DNA of 64,000 bases from Bdellovibrionota bacterium (lineage in GTDB: Bacteria; Bdellovibrionota; Bdellovibrionia; Bdellovibrionales; JAEYZS01). Where the stretch lies: positions 99,794-163,793 of the forward strand of contig JAZKEU010000008.1 in the NCBI GenBank assembly GCA_040386775.1, read 5' to 3'. The notes beneath the pieces are model-generated. The model did no database searches. It worked only from the letters and a program-made list of their open reading frames with translations, and was not told where the DNA came from. Of this stretch, positions 17,432 to 26,913 are shown piece after piece (position 1 is the first letter of the stretch; each line of letters begins with the position of its first letter). The translations under genes and the position numbers were made by a program.

Positions 17432-19260
17432 TTCTGATATTCTTAATCATGCTTTTGGCTCAATTCACTTGGGCCGAGAGCGATTTGGAAAAATTTGCAA
17501 ACTCTTCTCAATGGCAACGGCTTTATCAATATAAAAATAAAAAAAGTAAAATTCAGTCTGAGATATTCTTTTTTGCCAAAGAAGGCATGACAAATCCATT
17601 GAGGGAATTGGAATCTAGTATTTCGGCATTTCATGATACTAAAATTCTTTACGGTACTCTGCAGATACCTGCAGCCTGTGCTTTTCCAGCACGTAAAAAA
17701 ATAATTGAGAAAAATTTAAAAATAAAGTTTCCTGAAATCAAGTGCAAGGATTTAGACAGTTGGATTGAGCAAATCAATGCAGATAAATTGGCTATCGATT
17801 TTGCAGGTGCTTACAGTGGAAATCCCGCATCCATCTTTGGGCATACGTTCTTTCGATTTTATAAAGACGGTTTAACTAGAGAAGGACATGAGCTGCTCAG
17901 TCATGCCGTGGGATTCTTGGCCGTATCACCTCCAGAAGATAGCCGGGCAATGTACATGATTCGAGGTCTTACAGGACAATATCCTGGTTATTACCAAATA
18001 GAGCCTTTCTATATGAAAGTAGGAATTTATAATAATTCTGAAAGTAGGGATATTTGGGAACAGAAATTGAACTTAACACCGGAAGAAGTGAATTTTTCTT
18101 TACTCCTACTCTGGGAGTATAGCTTTAATGCCAAAATTCCTTATTACTTTATTGATGAGAATTGCTCCTATAGACTTTTAAGCCTCTTGGAAGTTGTAAG
18201 ACCTGAAGCCAATTTACTAGATAAGTTTTCCCCTGTGGTTTTGCCTGCGGATACGGTGAGAATTTTATTGGCGGAGGGCCTTGCAGAGCGTGAGCCCAAA
18301 TTCCGGTCTTCTATCTTAAGAAGACTCAATAAAAAATTAGAAAAATTAAATTCTGAAGATAAAAAGCAATTTGAAAAATCTAAGAAAAGCATTGAGTATC
18401 TCCAGGCTGTAGACAATGCAAAAATTCTAGATGCGCTTATAGATCACTGGACTTACACAAATTATAGAGCGCAGACAGATCTAGATGAGAGTGACTCAAA
18501 ACTTATGGAGGAAACTTTTTTAAAAAGATCTAGGCTTCCCGAATTGAGCCTAAAAATGGATGATGAAGAATTAAAAAAGAATGAAAATTTAATTCCTCCT
18601 TATTTGGGGCATAAGACTTCCTCAATAACTATTCTAGGTGGGGGGCAGGAGTTAACTGGGGAAAATAGATCCCATGGAAGATTAAGTTATCGAATGGGTG
18701 CTCATAGTCTCACAGATTCTCAACAAGGTTATGAGGATATCGCTGCTATAGATTATTTGGGTTTTGATATTGAGACACAGGAAGTATGGAGAGCCTTATT
18801 GGTGGATGCGAAGTCCATCGAGCCTTTAAATAACCCGGAAAAAAAATGGTCATGGCTTGCGAATATTTTTTTAGAAAATGAGGAAAAGCATAAGTATTTA
18901 AGCGACACGCGTTTGGTCCTTAGGGGTGGGGGAGGCGGAGCTCTGGGATTTTCATTGGGAAAATTATATTTTATCCCGGCAGTCTTTTCTGAGTTTTGGG
19001 TAGATTCAGAGGTAGATGCAGTTTTGGGAATTGGTTTCGAATCCGGAGTGATTTTTCATTTCAATGATACAAGTATATGGATAAATAATGAATCCAATTG
19101 GAACAGGCTGGGCTATGAGTCAGTGTCGAAGATGAATTTCAGTTATCACATTAAGTTGAATCATACGATATTTGCTGAGTACGCATTGGAGGATTTTAAT
19201 AGGCCTAACAATAACTTGAATTCAAAAATAGGATTGGTGGGATACAAGATTTATCTCTGA
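17413..19260 (+). CDS. DUF4105 domain exported protein
   Basis: 615 residues. A hydrophobic signal (LILIFLIMLLAQFTWA) is followed by a DUF4105 region with AGAYSGNPASIFGHTFFRF and a later FIDENCSYRLLSLLEV, which carry the His and Cys expected of this papain-like-looking family. The C-terminal third looks like beta-strands of an outer-membrane domain (RGGGGGALGFSLGK and following). The start is a GTG inside the DUF3015 gene, so translation is coupled. DUF3015 and DUF4105 neighbours recur in this phylum. The role is unknown, probably cell-envelope turnover. Confidence 0.82.
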   Translation: MLKLRLILIFLIMLLAQFTWAESDLEKFANSSQWQRLYQYKNKKSKIQSEIFFFAKEGMTNPLRELESSISAFHDTKILYGTLQIPAACAFPARKKIIEKNLKIKFPEIKCKDLDSWIEQINADKLAIDFAGAYSGNPASIFGHTFFRFYKDGLTREGHELLSHAVGFLAVSPPEDSRAMYMIRGLTGQYPGYYQIEPFYMKVGIYNNSESRDIWEQKLNLTPEEVNFSLLLLWEYSFNAKIPYYFIDENCSYRLLSLLEVVRPEANLLDKFSPVVLPADTVRILLAEGLAEREPKFRSSILRRLNKKLEKLNSEDKKQFEKSKKSIEYLQAVDNAKILDALIDHWTYTNYRAQTDLDESDSKLMEETFLKRSRLPELSLKMDDEELKKNENLIPPYLGHKTSSITILGGGQELTGENRSHGRLSYRMGAHSLTDSQQGYEDIAAIDYLGFDIETQEVWRALLVDAKSIEPLNNPEKKWSWLANIFLENEEKHKYLSDTRLVLRGGGGGALGFSLGKLYFIPAVFSEFWVDSEVDAVLGIGFESGVIFHFNDTSIWINNESNWNRLGYESVSKMNFSYHIKLNHTIFAEYALEDFNRPNNNLNSKIGLVGYKIYL

Positions 19261-19274
19261 GAATTCATTTTAGC

Positions 19275-20171
19275 TCAATTACTCACGGACAATTTAGCAT
19301 GATATGCTTTTATAAGCTCTAAAATTTCTGTCTTATTCTCTCTTCTAAAAAGAAAATAATAAGTAAAATTTTTAAGTTCTTTTTTTGGAAGTTCTATAGT
19401 TTCAATATCTGCTGGGAAGGTCGAAGAAACATAGACGGGTACTATAGAGAATCCCTGCTGGGCCACGATAAGAGATCGAATGACGCCCCAATCTTCACAA
19501 AGGACTTTGTAGTCTAAAGTTTTCGCATTGAAATCAAAACTTTGAAGCATCACTTCTAGAAAATGTGCGTCTTTTCTGTAAATTAGATGAGGTACATTTT
19601 TAAAAAAATCGCTGGTTGGTTTTCCTTTGGTTTTCTTAAGTAAATTTTTATGGACTGCAAATACAGGGCGACTTTCAAAGGCAACTTTAGAAAAAAGTTC
19701 AGAGGATTCAGGTCTTTCATGAGTTACTGCTAGATCCAATTCTCCTTCTAATATTTTTTTAGAAGCTTCAGCGGCAGATAGCATCGCACAGTGGAATTTT
19801 CCAGGGAAAGATAATTGAGGGAGAATAAATTCTAGAATTTCTGCTCTTGCGCCTATTCGTAAAACTCTTTGGGTCGGATCGCTGAATTTATTTTGCACCA
19901 TTCCCATAGATGCCATGAGTTGATTGAGATGTTGCTTAGCGGAAAGATAAACCTCATTTCCAAAAGGTGTTAAAATCTTTTTTTTACCCACGGTTTTCAT
20001 CAATGGAATGTCCAATGCGTTTTCCAGAGTTCGCATTTGTTGGGTTATAGCGGGTTGGGATATTTTGAGTTTGCTGGCGGCATCTTTAAAGTTTTTAGAT
20101 TCCGCAACCGCTACGATTGTAGGAAGAAGGCGGATTAAGTTAGGATCAAAATTGATTACTTTATTTATCAT
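19275..20171 (-). CDS. LysR family transcriptional regulator
   Basis: 298 residues. The N-terminal winged helix-turn-helix reads FKDAASKLKISQPAITQQMR, then a linker helix and a periplasmic-binding-like effector domain. No divergent target gene is obvious: the next gene upstream, on the same strand, is the AsmA-like gene 135 bases away. The target is therefore unknown. Confidence 0.9.
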   Translation of the reverse strand: MINKVINFDPNLIRLLPTIVAVAESKNFKDAASKLKISQPAITQQMRTLENALDIPLMKTVGKKKILTPFGNEVYLSAKQHLNQLMASMGMVQNKFSDPTQRVLRIGARAEILEFILPQLSFPGKFHCAMLSAAEASKKILEGELDLAVTHERPESSELFSKVAFESRPVFAVHKNLLKKTKGKPTSDFFKNVPHLIYRKDAHFLEVMLQSFDFNAKTLDYKVLCEDWGVIRSLIVAQQGFSIVPVYVSSTFPADIETIELPKKELKNFTYYFLFRRENKTEILELIKAYHAKLSVSN

Positions 20172-20306
20172 AATAGGATTTTGTTATTATATTATTTATA
20201 ATTGAAAGCTATTAAAAAGGGAATAATTTAACAAGATTATGGAAAAAGTAATTTTAACAATTATTTTTACTGTCGTTTCTGTATGAATTACTACAGAGTC
20301 CGAGTT

Positions 20307-23198
20307 TTATTTAAAGATATCTTTCAATTTATCTTTAAGGTTGTCTTTGAGTTTATCCGTTTGCTTTTGAACTTCTTGGCTAGCTTTGGATTTAGCTTTT
20401 TGAACAAGTTTATTTTTTTCATACTGAATTGTTTTTTGGGTCATTCTAGAAATTGTTTCTTGAGCGAATTTAAACTCCGGCTTGAGCGCAGATCCTTGAA
20501 TTTGAATGGGGATTTCTAGTCTTCCTTTCGGGTCCTTATTGGCTTCAAAGAATGCACCCGAGCCTACATCTACAAGAAAGAGAGTTCCATTCATATTGAC
20601 ATTCATATCGAGGCCCAGAACACCAGTGGCATATAATTCTTCATTTTTTTGAGTCATCGCTTGAAAAGGATTTAAGGTAACCTTAGAATTTTTGATATCA
20701 AAGTTTCCGTTTATTTTCATGGGAACAGGTTTATTTGAAATCATTTTATCCATGATCGAACCAGGGATTTTAGCCGTTAAGTCTTTGGCCATATCTGCGA
20801 TGGTGGCTACGTTAAGTAACCCGTTATCCATTTTAAAGTTTCCAGCGACTGTTAGTTTTTGCATAAAATCTTGTGATGAAGGAAGTTTTGAAGATCCTTG
20901 AACTTTCAATTGAGTGCGTCCAGATAAAGTTTTTTGGAACTGGGGGAGTGCCCAAGCGAGGGCTTTTTCAAATAAAAGATTTGGAGATTCAACATTAAAT
21001 TGAATGATAGGATCTTTTTGTAGGAGGCTGAGTTTAATATTTTTTACGTTCACGGATCCATCAAAGATTTTACCTATTTTTACTTGAGATGTGCCAATGC
21101 CATTTTGAACTTGAGATTCTAAAGTGATGCCTTGAGCTCTCAAGGAATCCATTTCAAATTCCTTTATATCAAGACTCACATTTCCTTTGAATTGTCTGAT
21201 AAGAGGTTCGTCAGGCAGAAATCCTTGAGCAGGTACTTGCGAAGGAGTAGGAGATGGTAAAGATTTTTCGATAGGGGATTTTGTCATGACGTATTTAGGA
21301 AGCTGTCCTTTGAGTTTGAGATTTATTGCTAAAGGACTTTTCATAAAATTATCTGCATTCACTCTGCCACTTAAATTCATTGAGAATTGGATATTTCCAT
21401 CAGGGATTTGTTTTTGGAAGGTAGGAAGCAATGCTCTTATTTTTGTGAGATTTAAGGATTTTGAATCCAAAGTGATATTCATGGGAGCTGTCATTGATAT
21501 GGGGGGCATCCCGGAAAAATTGATAATTCCTGCTGAAGTCTGTATTTGACTAGATTTCAAATTGAGAGAACGATTTCTTTGTACGGCATTTAAACTGATA
21601 GACAAAACATCCTTGGCATTTTTTAAAAAAAGATCTTTATAAATAATTTTTAATCCGCTCAAGTTAGAGCTTAAGTTTGCAGAGCCTGAATTGACGGCAA
21701 GCTTATCAATGGACATTTTGCTTTCCATGTTTAAATTGATTGGACCTTCAATCTTTAAATCTGGAGAAATGTATTTGATCTGTGTGGACAAATTTTTAAG
21801 ACTCAAGTCATTGATCTGAATTTTAGATTGAGCTGCATTTTTCAAATCGCCATTTATGGATAATTTTGTAGAGACAAAGCCCGTCATAGGGTACTGAGAA
21901 AGTGGCAGAATAAATTTTTCTAAGCCACTGAGATTTGTCGGATTTATAGTCAAAGAAATTTGTCCGGGCATGGTTTTTGGATCCGTCATCAGTATGGACC
22001 CATGTCCGCTCGCCTCAAGTTGCGCAAATTTTAATGATATAGAATCAATATTTAAACTTTTATTGTAGCTGAATTTTGTTTTAAGTAAGAACGGTGTATT
22101 TTTTGGTTTTTGAATTATTTTGTTGTAGCTGAATTGCATTGAACTTAAATCCAAATCCAGAGATGCGTTTTTGAATACAATTTCTTTTCCGGCCTGAAAC
22201 TCTGTTGCAATATTCGCTGAAAGCGTTCCATCATATTGAGTAGTTTCATCTTTTCCTTGAATTGTTAAAAAGGCATTCTTCAGGTCTAGAAAACCGCTGT
22301 ATGTAATCTGTGAGATGGGTCCTACAATATTGATTCTTGAATTCAAAGATCCTTTCCATGATTTAATCGGAAGGTCGGCTCTTTGCGGAAGTGGAATTTT
22401 TTCTAGAGAAGGAATTTGTGCCAGGATTTGAAAAGCCACGTTCTTTTTGTTCAGGTCGACTTGTCCGCGATTTTTTGTAGAAATTGCTAGTACCGACAGG
22501 TCAGATTGAGAGAGGGATAGAATTCCGTTCTGCAGCACCCATTGAGATTTTAGATCAATAGGAATCCAGATGGGTAGCGGGGATTTATCAGATTTCATGG
22601 ATGCAGAGAGATTCAAAAAAATTGGTGCTTGTAAGCTTTGAAAGGACAGAGCCAGGTTTGCGTCTTTGATGCTGGCAAGTTTTGACATGGGTTCATTAAT
22701 TTCTATGTTAGCATTTTCAATTTTTAAAGACAGTTTTAAGTTTTTGATACTCGGCGATACGATCACATGCTCTAAATTCTGTATAGGTGCAGAAGGAGAA
22801 GCGCTCTGCGGTGGGCCGGGATTTTGTGTTCCACGCAAGAGAGAAATTACTTTTGGATTTTTAAGGATAGCTTCAACATCAGGAAAAAAATTGCTGGTCT
22901 TAAAATATCCATCGAGCATAGCTATTTTTAAAGATATTTTCTCTATTTGTATTTTATGATCTGAGCCGATCTGAATTGTGACATCGTCTAAATGCATTTT
23001 AATAGGTATGCTCAAGCCTATAGAGATATTTTTGTAGTCTAATGAAATACCCATCGGCGACAGAGTGGATTTAGAGATCTCTCTGACTTTGGAATCCAAT
23101 ACGGAATCAACTTTATAACCTAAAATAATAGCGATTATGATTAGGAGCGCTGAGAGTCCAATTGTAATTTTAATAAAAATTTTATTCAAAGATGCCAA
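20307..23198 (-). CDS. AsmA-like envelope protein, 963 residues
   Basis: One N-terminal membrane helix (IFIKITIGLSALLIIIAIIL) is followed by a very long beta-rich region made of repeated two-strand motifs, as in AsmA/TamB-type proteins. The C-terminal part, VAGNFKMDNGLLNVATIADM, resembles the AsmA C-terminal domain. The last 40 residues are a Lys/Gln coiled coil. Such proteins bridge the inner and outer membranes and are thought to carry phospholipid. The start is a TTG with GGAAG close by, and a few residues either way are possible. It is a single gene. Confidence 0.8.
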   Translation of the reverse strand: MASLNKIFIKITIGLSALLIIIAIILGYKVDSVLDSKVREISKSTLSPMGISLDYKNISIGLSIPIKMHLDDVTIQIGSDHKIQIEKISLKIAMLDGYFKTSNFFPDVEAILKNPKVISLLRGTQNPGPPQSASPSAPIQNLEHVIVSPSIKNLKLSLKIENANIEINEPMSKLASIKDANLALSFQSLQAPIFLNLSASMKSDKSPLPIWIPIDLKSQWVLQNGILSLSQSDLSVLAISTKNRGQVDLNKKNVAFQILAQIPSLEKIPLPQRADLPIKSWKGSLNSRINIVGPISQITYSGFLDLKNAFLTIQGKDETTQYDGTLSANIATEFQAGKEIVFKNASLDLDLSSMQFSYNKIIQKPKNTPFLLKTKFSYNKSLNIDSISLKFAQLEASGHGSILMTDPKTMPGQISLTINPTNLSGLEKFILPLSQYPMTGFVSTKLSINGDLKNAAQSKIQINDLSLKNLSTQIKYISPDLKIEGPINLNMESKMSIDKLAVNSGSANLSSNLSGLKIIYKDLFLKNAKDVLSISLNAVQRNRSLNLKSSQIQTSAGIINFSGMPPISMTAPMNITLDSKSLNLTKIRALLPTFQKQIPDGNIQFSMNLSGRVNADNFMKSPLAINLKLKGQLPKYVMTKSPIEKSLPSPTPSQVPAQGFLPDEPLIRQFKGNVSLDIKEFEMDSLRAQGITLESQVQNGIGTSQVKIGKIFDGSVNVKNIKLSLLQKDPIIQFNVESPNLLFEKALAWALPQFQKTLSGRTQLKVQGSSKLPSSQDFMQKLTVAGNFKMDNGLLNVATIADMAKDLTAKIPGSIMDKMISNKPVPMKINGNFDIKNSKVTLNPFQAMTQKNEELYATGVLGLDMNVNMNGTLFLVDVGSGAFFEANKDPKGRLEIPIQIQGSALKPEFKFAQETISRMTQKTIQYEKNKLVQKAKSKASQEVQKQTDKLKDNLKDKLKDIFK

Positions 23199-23270
23199 CC
23201 ACTTCCAATAAATTGCTGTTTTTATTCATATTCATGATACCAGCATTAAAGCTTGTGTAAATATGGAAAA

Positions 23271-23465
23271 TTAATGCTCGCCATCTGCGTCGCTCATTTT
23301 CTTTAAAACGATCTCGATAGTCTCGGAATCTATATGAGCTTTCTTCATCAGTGCTTTGGCCTTGGAGAAATCATCAGAATCGATGGCTTCAAAAAAGTCG
23401 TCGACTTTATCTATTTCAGCAAGCTTCTCAAGGACTAACGTGCCTTCAAAATCTGATTCATCCAT
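23271..23465 (-). CDS. Small acidic protein coupled to the SRPBCC gene
   Basis: 64 residues, helical and strongly acidic (DKVDDFFEAIDSDDFSKAKA). The ATG at 23465 overlaps the stop of the SRPBCC gene by 8 bases, in the sequence ATGGATGA. This indicates reinitiation and argues against the longer in-frame reading that would run deep into the upstream gene. No family recognised. The helix pattern resembles a repeat of a TPR-like or antitoxin-like fold, but this is weak. Confidence 0.6.
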   Translation of the reverse strand: MDESDFEGTLVLEKLAEIDKVDDFFEAIDSDDFSKAKALMKKAHIDSETIEIVLKKMSDADGEH

Positions 23466-23925
23466 TGGAGCCTTTAAGAACTTCCGCTGACAGGCGCTCA
23501 AGATTTTCTTCATTGGATGGAACGACAATATGCTCAACACGACGTGCAACTTCTGAGTTTTCAAATGCCTGAGCCCAAAATACAGTAGTTCCTTCTGTCG
23601 AAGGCTCAAGAGTGATTGTTAGGCGAAACTTTGGTTCAGAGATATGCTGAATAACTATTTTCGTGGGTGCTTCTACTTCTGCAAATACACTTTCATTTTG
23701 ATAGTTTTTGCCGTCGGGTCCGTGCATGACGAATGACCAACGTCCTCCATTTTTCAATTCACAGGTATTAAAAGTATTGGTAAAACCAGCGGGCCCCCAC
23801 CATCGTGCTAAACGTTCAGGATGAAAAGCACCAAAAACTTCCTCAACTGTTGCCAAAATTTTACGAGATGTCTTGAATGTGGTCACGATACCTCCATCAT
23901 CTGATTTGAACCTTTCATTATTCAT
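23458..23925 (-). CDS. SRPBCC (AHSA1-like) domain protein
   Basis: 155 residues. EEVFGAFHPERLARWWGPAG and later GGRWSFVMHGPDGKNY are typical of the AHSA1/START-like fold. The start at 23925 follows GGTGATAAACTT. Longer in-frame readings would run into the PAP2 gene. Members bind small hydrophobic ligands or Hsp90-type partners, and many are single-gene accessory functions. It is translationally coupled to the small acidic protein downstream. Confidence 0.85.
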   Translation of the reverse strand: MNNERFKSDDGGIVTTFKTSRKILATVEEVFGAFHPERLARWWGPAGFTNTFNTCELKNGGRWSFVMHGPDGKNYQNESVFAEVEAPTKIVIQHISEPKFRLTITLEPSTEGTTVFWAQAFENSEVARRVEHIVVPSNEENLERLSAEVLKGSNG

Positions 23926-23978
23926 AAGTTTATCACCTGATTTTAATTGGTCCAATAGGAAATTTCTAAACCTAGCAA

Positions 23979-24530
23979 TCAATTTTTTGAGTAGAAGAGG
24001 ATTAGATATATAAGACTTCCGCAAAGAACACCAAGAAGTAGGCCTCCCAAAAGATCACTTAAAAAATGAACGCCGAGATACAACCTTGAGAAACTAGCTA
24101 ACAAAGCCCAAATTCCGATCCAATAAGCTAAAGGATGTTGCCATATTAATAAGGCCACAAAAAATGAGAAGGTGGATCCGGCATGAAGCGAGGGGAAAGA
24201 ATCATCGAGAGGAGATCCAACTAGGGAAGTGTAATTCGATATACACTGAAACGGACGTTTTCTTTTGAAGTATTTTTTAATTGCATGACCAAAAATCCAT
24301 GCCAGTAGTGGAGCAAATAAAGCTTTAAGAAAAATAGTTTGTTGATCAATCAATTGAACGTTCAGGTAATTTAAAGTATTTAATGCTATTGCAGTACCAA
24401 ACCAAACACGTCCTACAGCTGTATATGTTATGAATTTCAAAAATAAAGTAAATGGAATTCTACGATGGGTGGCGATCCAAAGCATAATCCTACAGTCTAG
24501 TTCTGCAATATTTTTATACGAAAAAAACAT
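23979..24530 (-). CDS. PAP2 family membrane phosphatase
   Basis: 183 residues with about five membrane helices. All three acid phosphatase motifs are present: KKYFKRKRP, PSLHAG and SRLYLGVHFLSD. Family members dephosphorylate undecaprenyl pyrophosphate or phosphatidic acid outside the membrane. The end is 53 bases from the SRPBCC gene and may share its transcript. Confidence 0.88.
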   Translation of the reverse strand: MFFSYKNIAELDCRIMLWIATHRRIPFTLFLKFITYTAVGRVWFGTAIALNTLNYLNVQLIDQQTIFLKALFAPLLAWIFGHAIKKYFKRKRPFQCISNYTSLVGSPLDDSFPSLHAGSTFSFFVALLIWQHPLAYWIGIWALLASFSRLYLGVHFLSDLLGGLLLGVLCGSLIYLILFYSKN

Positions 24531-24931
24531 GAATCAAGAATTAACATTTGCTTTCAATTACAGTCATCGAACAAATGAAGCTAAAGATTTATAACGCGCG
24601 CAAGCTCTAAGTGAGGCAACTAAACTGGCTTGCCTGCCTGACAAGAATAGCTGCGTCACAAAAAATGGAGCTCGAATCACACAATTCAGTGTTTTATTAA
24701 AGTGAGATAAGAATTAAAATGATTTAAGAGTTCCAATTTTTTCCACGCTGAGCAAAGATTCCAACTTTGGGCCATTCGGTATTGTTTCTTTGGTGCCGAG
24801 CAGTTTTTTCTATTTTATGGGGATCTACCTGATTCATATAGAAAAGTATTTCGACATGTGAAAAATCGAATTGCTAGGGATCTATTTTTTAAAAGAATCC
24901 ACTTTCTAATGGGCTTAAAACCTATTACAGT
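24531..24931. other. Intergenic region holding a decayed gene remnant
   Basis: Four hundred bases between the PAP2 gene and the SDR gene. The part 24724-24873 is a broken coding remnant on the minus strand, listed separately. The rest (24531-24720) has no coding frame and no strong hairpin. Confidence 0.6.
24724..24873 (-). pseudogene. Remnant of a TrmO/UPF0066 (TsaA-type) methyltransferase gene
   Basis: A 49-codon open segment with no proper start reads QFDFSHVEILFYMNQVD, then PHKIEKTARHQRNNTEWP and KVGIFAQRGKN, before it runs into WNS and a stop. From memory, the combination FSHVE, RH-R-N--WP and GIFAQRGKNRPN is the core of UPF0066/TrmO proteins, which methylate t6A in tRNA. Here the family's RPN-IG part is missing and the frame is closed by TAG upstream. 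The gene is broken at both ends, so it is a relic. Confidence 0.65.
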
Positions 24932-25600
24932 ATGGTGATGAATATTTTAATCACTGGTGCCGGACGAGGCATTGGCTATCAAATGACAAAACAGCTTTCC
25001 GAAAAAGGGCATACGATTTATGCTGTAGTCAGAACTGTTGCTGACGAGTTAAAAGCTTTAGCAAACGTAAATATCATAGAAGGTCTTGATCTTGAAAATT
25101 TAACCACTATCGATCAAATTGTAGAGAGTTCTGATTTACCTAAAATGGATTGGGTAATTATGAATGCAGGTGTTTTTTTAGAAACACCCCTCAAAGATCT
25201 GGAAATTGAATTGGTACAAAAGCAAATTCAAGTGAACTCCATTGCGCCGCTTTATTTTGTTCAAAAGCTTTTACCAAAAATGAAAGAAGGAACAAAAATT
25301 GGTTTGGTTTCCAGTCAAATGGGATCCATAGGGGATAATTCTTCTGGAGGGTATTATGGATATAGAATGTCCAAGGCTGCTCTCAATATGGCTGGAAATG
25401 CGCTTGCGCATGATCTTAAGAATAGTGGCATCATTGTTTCTATTATGCATCCAGGATACGTAAAAACTCGAATGACTGATTTTATGGGAAATATGGATGC
25501 AGAGCTATCTGCAGCTCGATTGATCAGCTTGATGGAAAAAGCTTCCATCACAACTTCGGGAACCTTTTGGAACTATCAAGGAAATATTCTTCCTTGGTGA
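24932..25600 (+). CDS. Short-chain dehydrogenase/reductase
   Basis: 222 residues. The nucleotide-binding motif TGAGRGIG is at the N-terminus, NAGV in the middle, and the catalytic set is Ser (LVSSQMGSIGDN) and Tyr-x-x-x-Lys (YRMSKAALN). It resembles SDRs related to CsgA/sniffer-type proteins. The substrate is not predictable. ATG at 24932 or 24938; no clear ribosome site. Confidence 0.87.
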   Translation: MVMNILITGAGRGIGYQMTKQLSEKGHTIYAVVRTVADELKALANVNIIEGLDLENLTTIDQIVESSDLPKMDWVIMNAGVFLETPLKDLEIELVQKQIQVNSIAPLYFVQKLLPKMKEGTKIGLVSSQMGSIGDNSSGGYYGYRMSKAALNMAGNALAHDLKNSGIIVSIMHPGYVKTRMTDFMGNMDAELSAARLISLMEKASITTSGTFWNYQGNILPW

Positions 25601-25640
25601 TCTGTTAGGAGTAGGGGGAGCGGGTTTATTTTTTATTCAT

Positions 25641-25721
25641 ATGTCAGATTCTTTTGAGTCACGAAGTCTAAGAGATTTTTATATGCGCAATAATATTTAT
25701 AGATCAACCACCGAAAGGTGA
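25641..25721 (+). other. Short open frame of 26 codons, doubtful
   Basis: An ATG frame reads MSDSFESRSLRDFYMRNN and then IYRSTTER before TGA. It is followed by an AAAGG-type site and a second ATG that stops after four codons. It may be a gene remnant or chance. There is no ribosome site for the first ATG. Confidence 0.2.
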
Positions 25722-25804
25722 TGTTATGAAAACTCCATAACTAAGATTTACTTATCTAACCATATCCATTGTCGATGAATATGGCATAAAGGTTTTTAAG
25801 ATTT

Positions 25805-26179
25805 TTAATTTATTCTTAGAATAACTTTTGGGAGTTGAACTTCAACGCTGTAGATTTCTTGATCACGAATTAATTCTTTTACTTTAGCTTCTAGATCGAT
25901 TTTGACAGTTGGATGCAATAATGCTTCACACATATCCACGCCATTGGACACATCCACTACATTAACGGTAACAACGCCAGAGTTTCCATCCACTTTTGTT
26001 AAATTGACTTCGATAACACTGTTGTGTTCTTTGCATCCGCCGCCTATCGTATAACCGATCTCTAAGTTCTTGCCATCATAGACAATCTCTTGAACTTCTG
26101 AGATGACAGTTCTTACTTCTTCAGCAAAAGCGGAAAAAGACATTAACAATACAATACCTAAAGATAAAATTGATTTCAT
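25805..26179 (-). CDS. Secreted protein of unknown function
   Basis: 124 residues. The signal peptide MKSILSLGIVLLMSFSAFAEE is clear, and GAGGAGC sits before the ATG at 26179, so the upstream in-frame ATGs are rejected. The mature part is beta-rich with two cysteines (GGCKEH and DMCEA). No family recognised. Confidence 0.72.
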   Translation of the reverse strand: MKSILSLGIVLLMSFSAFAEEVRTVISEVQEIVYDGKNLEIGYTIGGGCKEHNSVIEVNLTKVDGNSGVVTVNVVDVSNGVDMCEALLHPTVKIDLEAKVKELIRDQEIYSVEVQLPKVILRIN

Positions 26180-26309
26180 AAAGCTCCTCATTGCTATTTT
26201 CGATAACAACTACAGAGCTTGAGCCCCAATGACAATTAACAGTTATTATTGAGTAAAATATTCTGTGGATTCTAAATTTTAACTAGAGTTACTATTACAT
26301 CGTATGGAT

Positions 26310-26756
26310 CTATTCGAGAGCGATTTTAGCGCATTGTTCATCTTCGATTGCTTTGGCTCCGCTAATTCCTATAGCGCCAACATACTTTTCTTTAATTTGG
26401 ATAGGCAAGCCACCTTCATTAGCGACGACATCTTTTACGGTCACAAGTCCTACGCGGCCTTCTTTAATGCTATCAGCAAAGGCTTTGGTTGGTCTTTGAA
26501 AGGCGTTAGCAGATTTTGCTTTGTCGATTGCTCCGTCGATACTTCCCACATAAGTTCCATCGCCTCTATGAAAATACATAAGGTTGCCTTCGGAGTTGAC
26601 TATTGCGATAGAAAGCTTCCAATTGTTTTTCTTTCCGCAAGCCACGGCCTTGTTTACGATCTTCTGAGCTGCTTCCAAATTAAATTCTGTTGGTTTCTCT
26701 ACAGAATGAGCCGAATGGGCAAAAAGAAAAGATAAGAAAATTACGAAAAACTTCAT
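26310..26756 (-). CDS. Secreted GlcG/HbpS family protein
   Basis: 148 residues. The signal peptide ends near HSAHS. The segments AQKIVNKAVACGKKNNWKLS, IAIVNSEGNLMYFHRGDGT and GGLPIQIKEKYVGAIGISG follow the GlcG/HbpS (DUF336) pattern. HbpS binds haem and senses redox stress in Streptomyces, while other members bind corrinoids or have no known ligand. AGGAGG precedes the ATG. Confidence 0.85.
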   Translation of the reverse strand: MKFFVIFLSFLFAHSAHSVEKPTEFNLEAAQKIVNKAVACGKKNNWKLSIAIVNSEGNLMYFHRGDGTYVGSIDGAIDKAKSANAFQRPTKAFADSIKEGRVGLVTVKDVVANEGGLPIQIKEKYVGAIGISGAKAIEDEQCAKIALE

Positions 26757-26913
26757 AGAACCTCCTGAATAAGCAATTTATTGCAAAATATAAACACTTA
26801 CTGACACTTTCAAGATGAATCGAGTTTTAGAATATTTAAACTGCTGAACAGGCATTCAGCATTGATTTTTAATATAATGTTGATTTTTGAAAACAATAGT
26901 TTTAGGTACAGTG

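Noticed and set aside
20283-20519. Open frame on the plus strand opposite the AsmA-like gene
   Set aside because: It is a hydrophobic shadow of the Lys/Gln-rich coiled-coil end of the real gene on the minus strand.
23466-23609. N-terminal extension of the small acidic protein
   Set aside because: It runs inside the SRPBCC gene in another frame and has no domain sense. The overlapping ATG at 23465 explains the real start.
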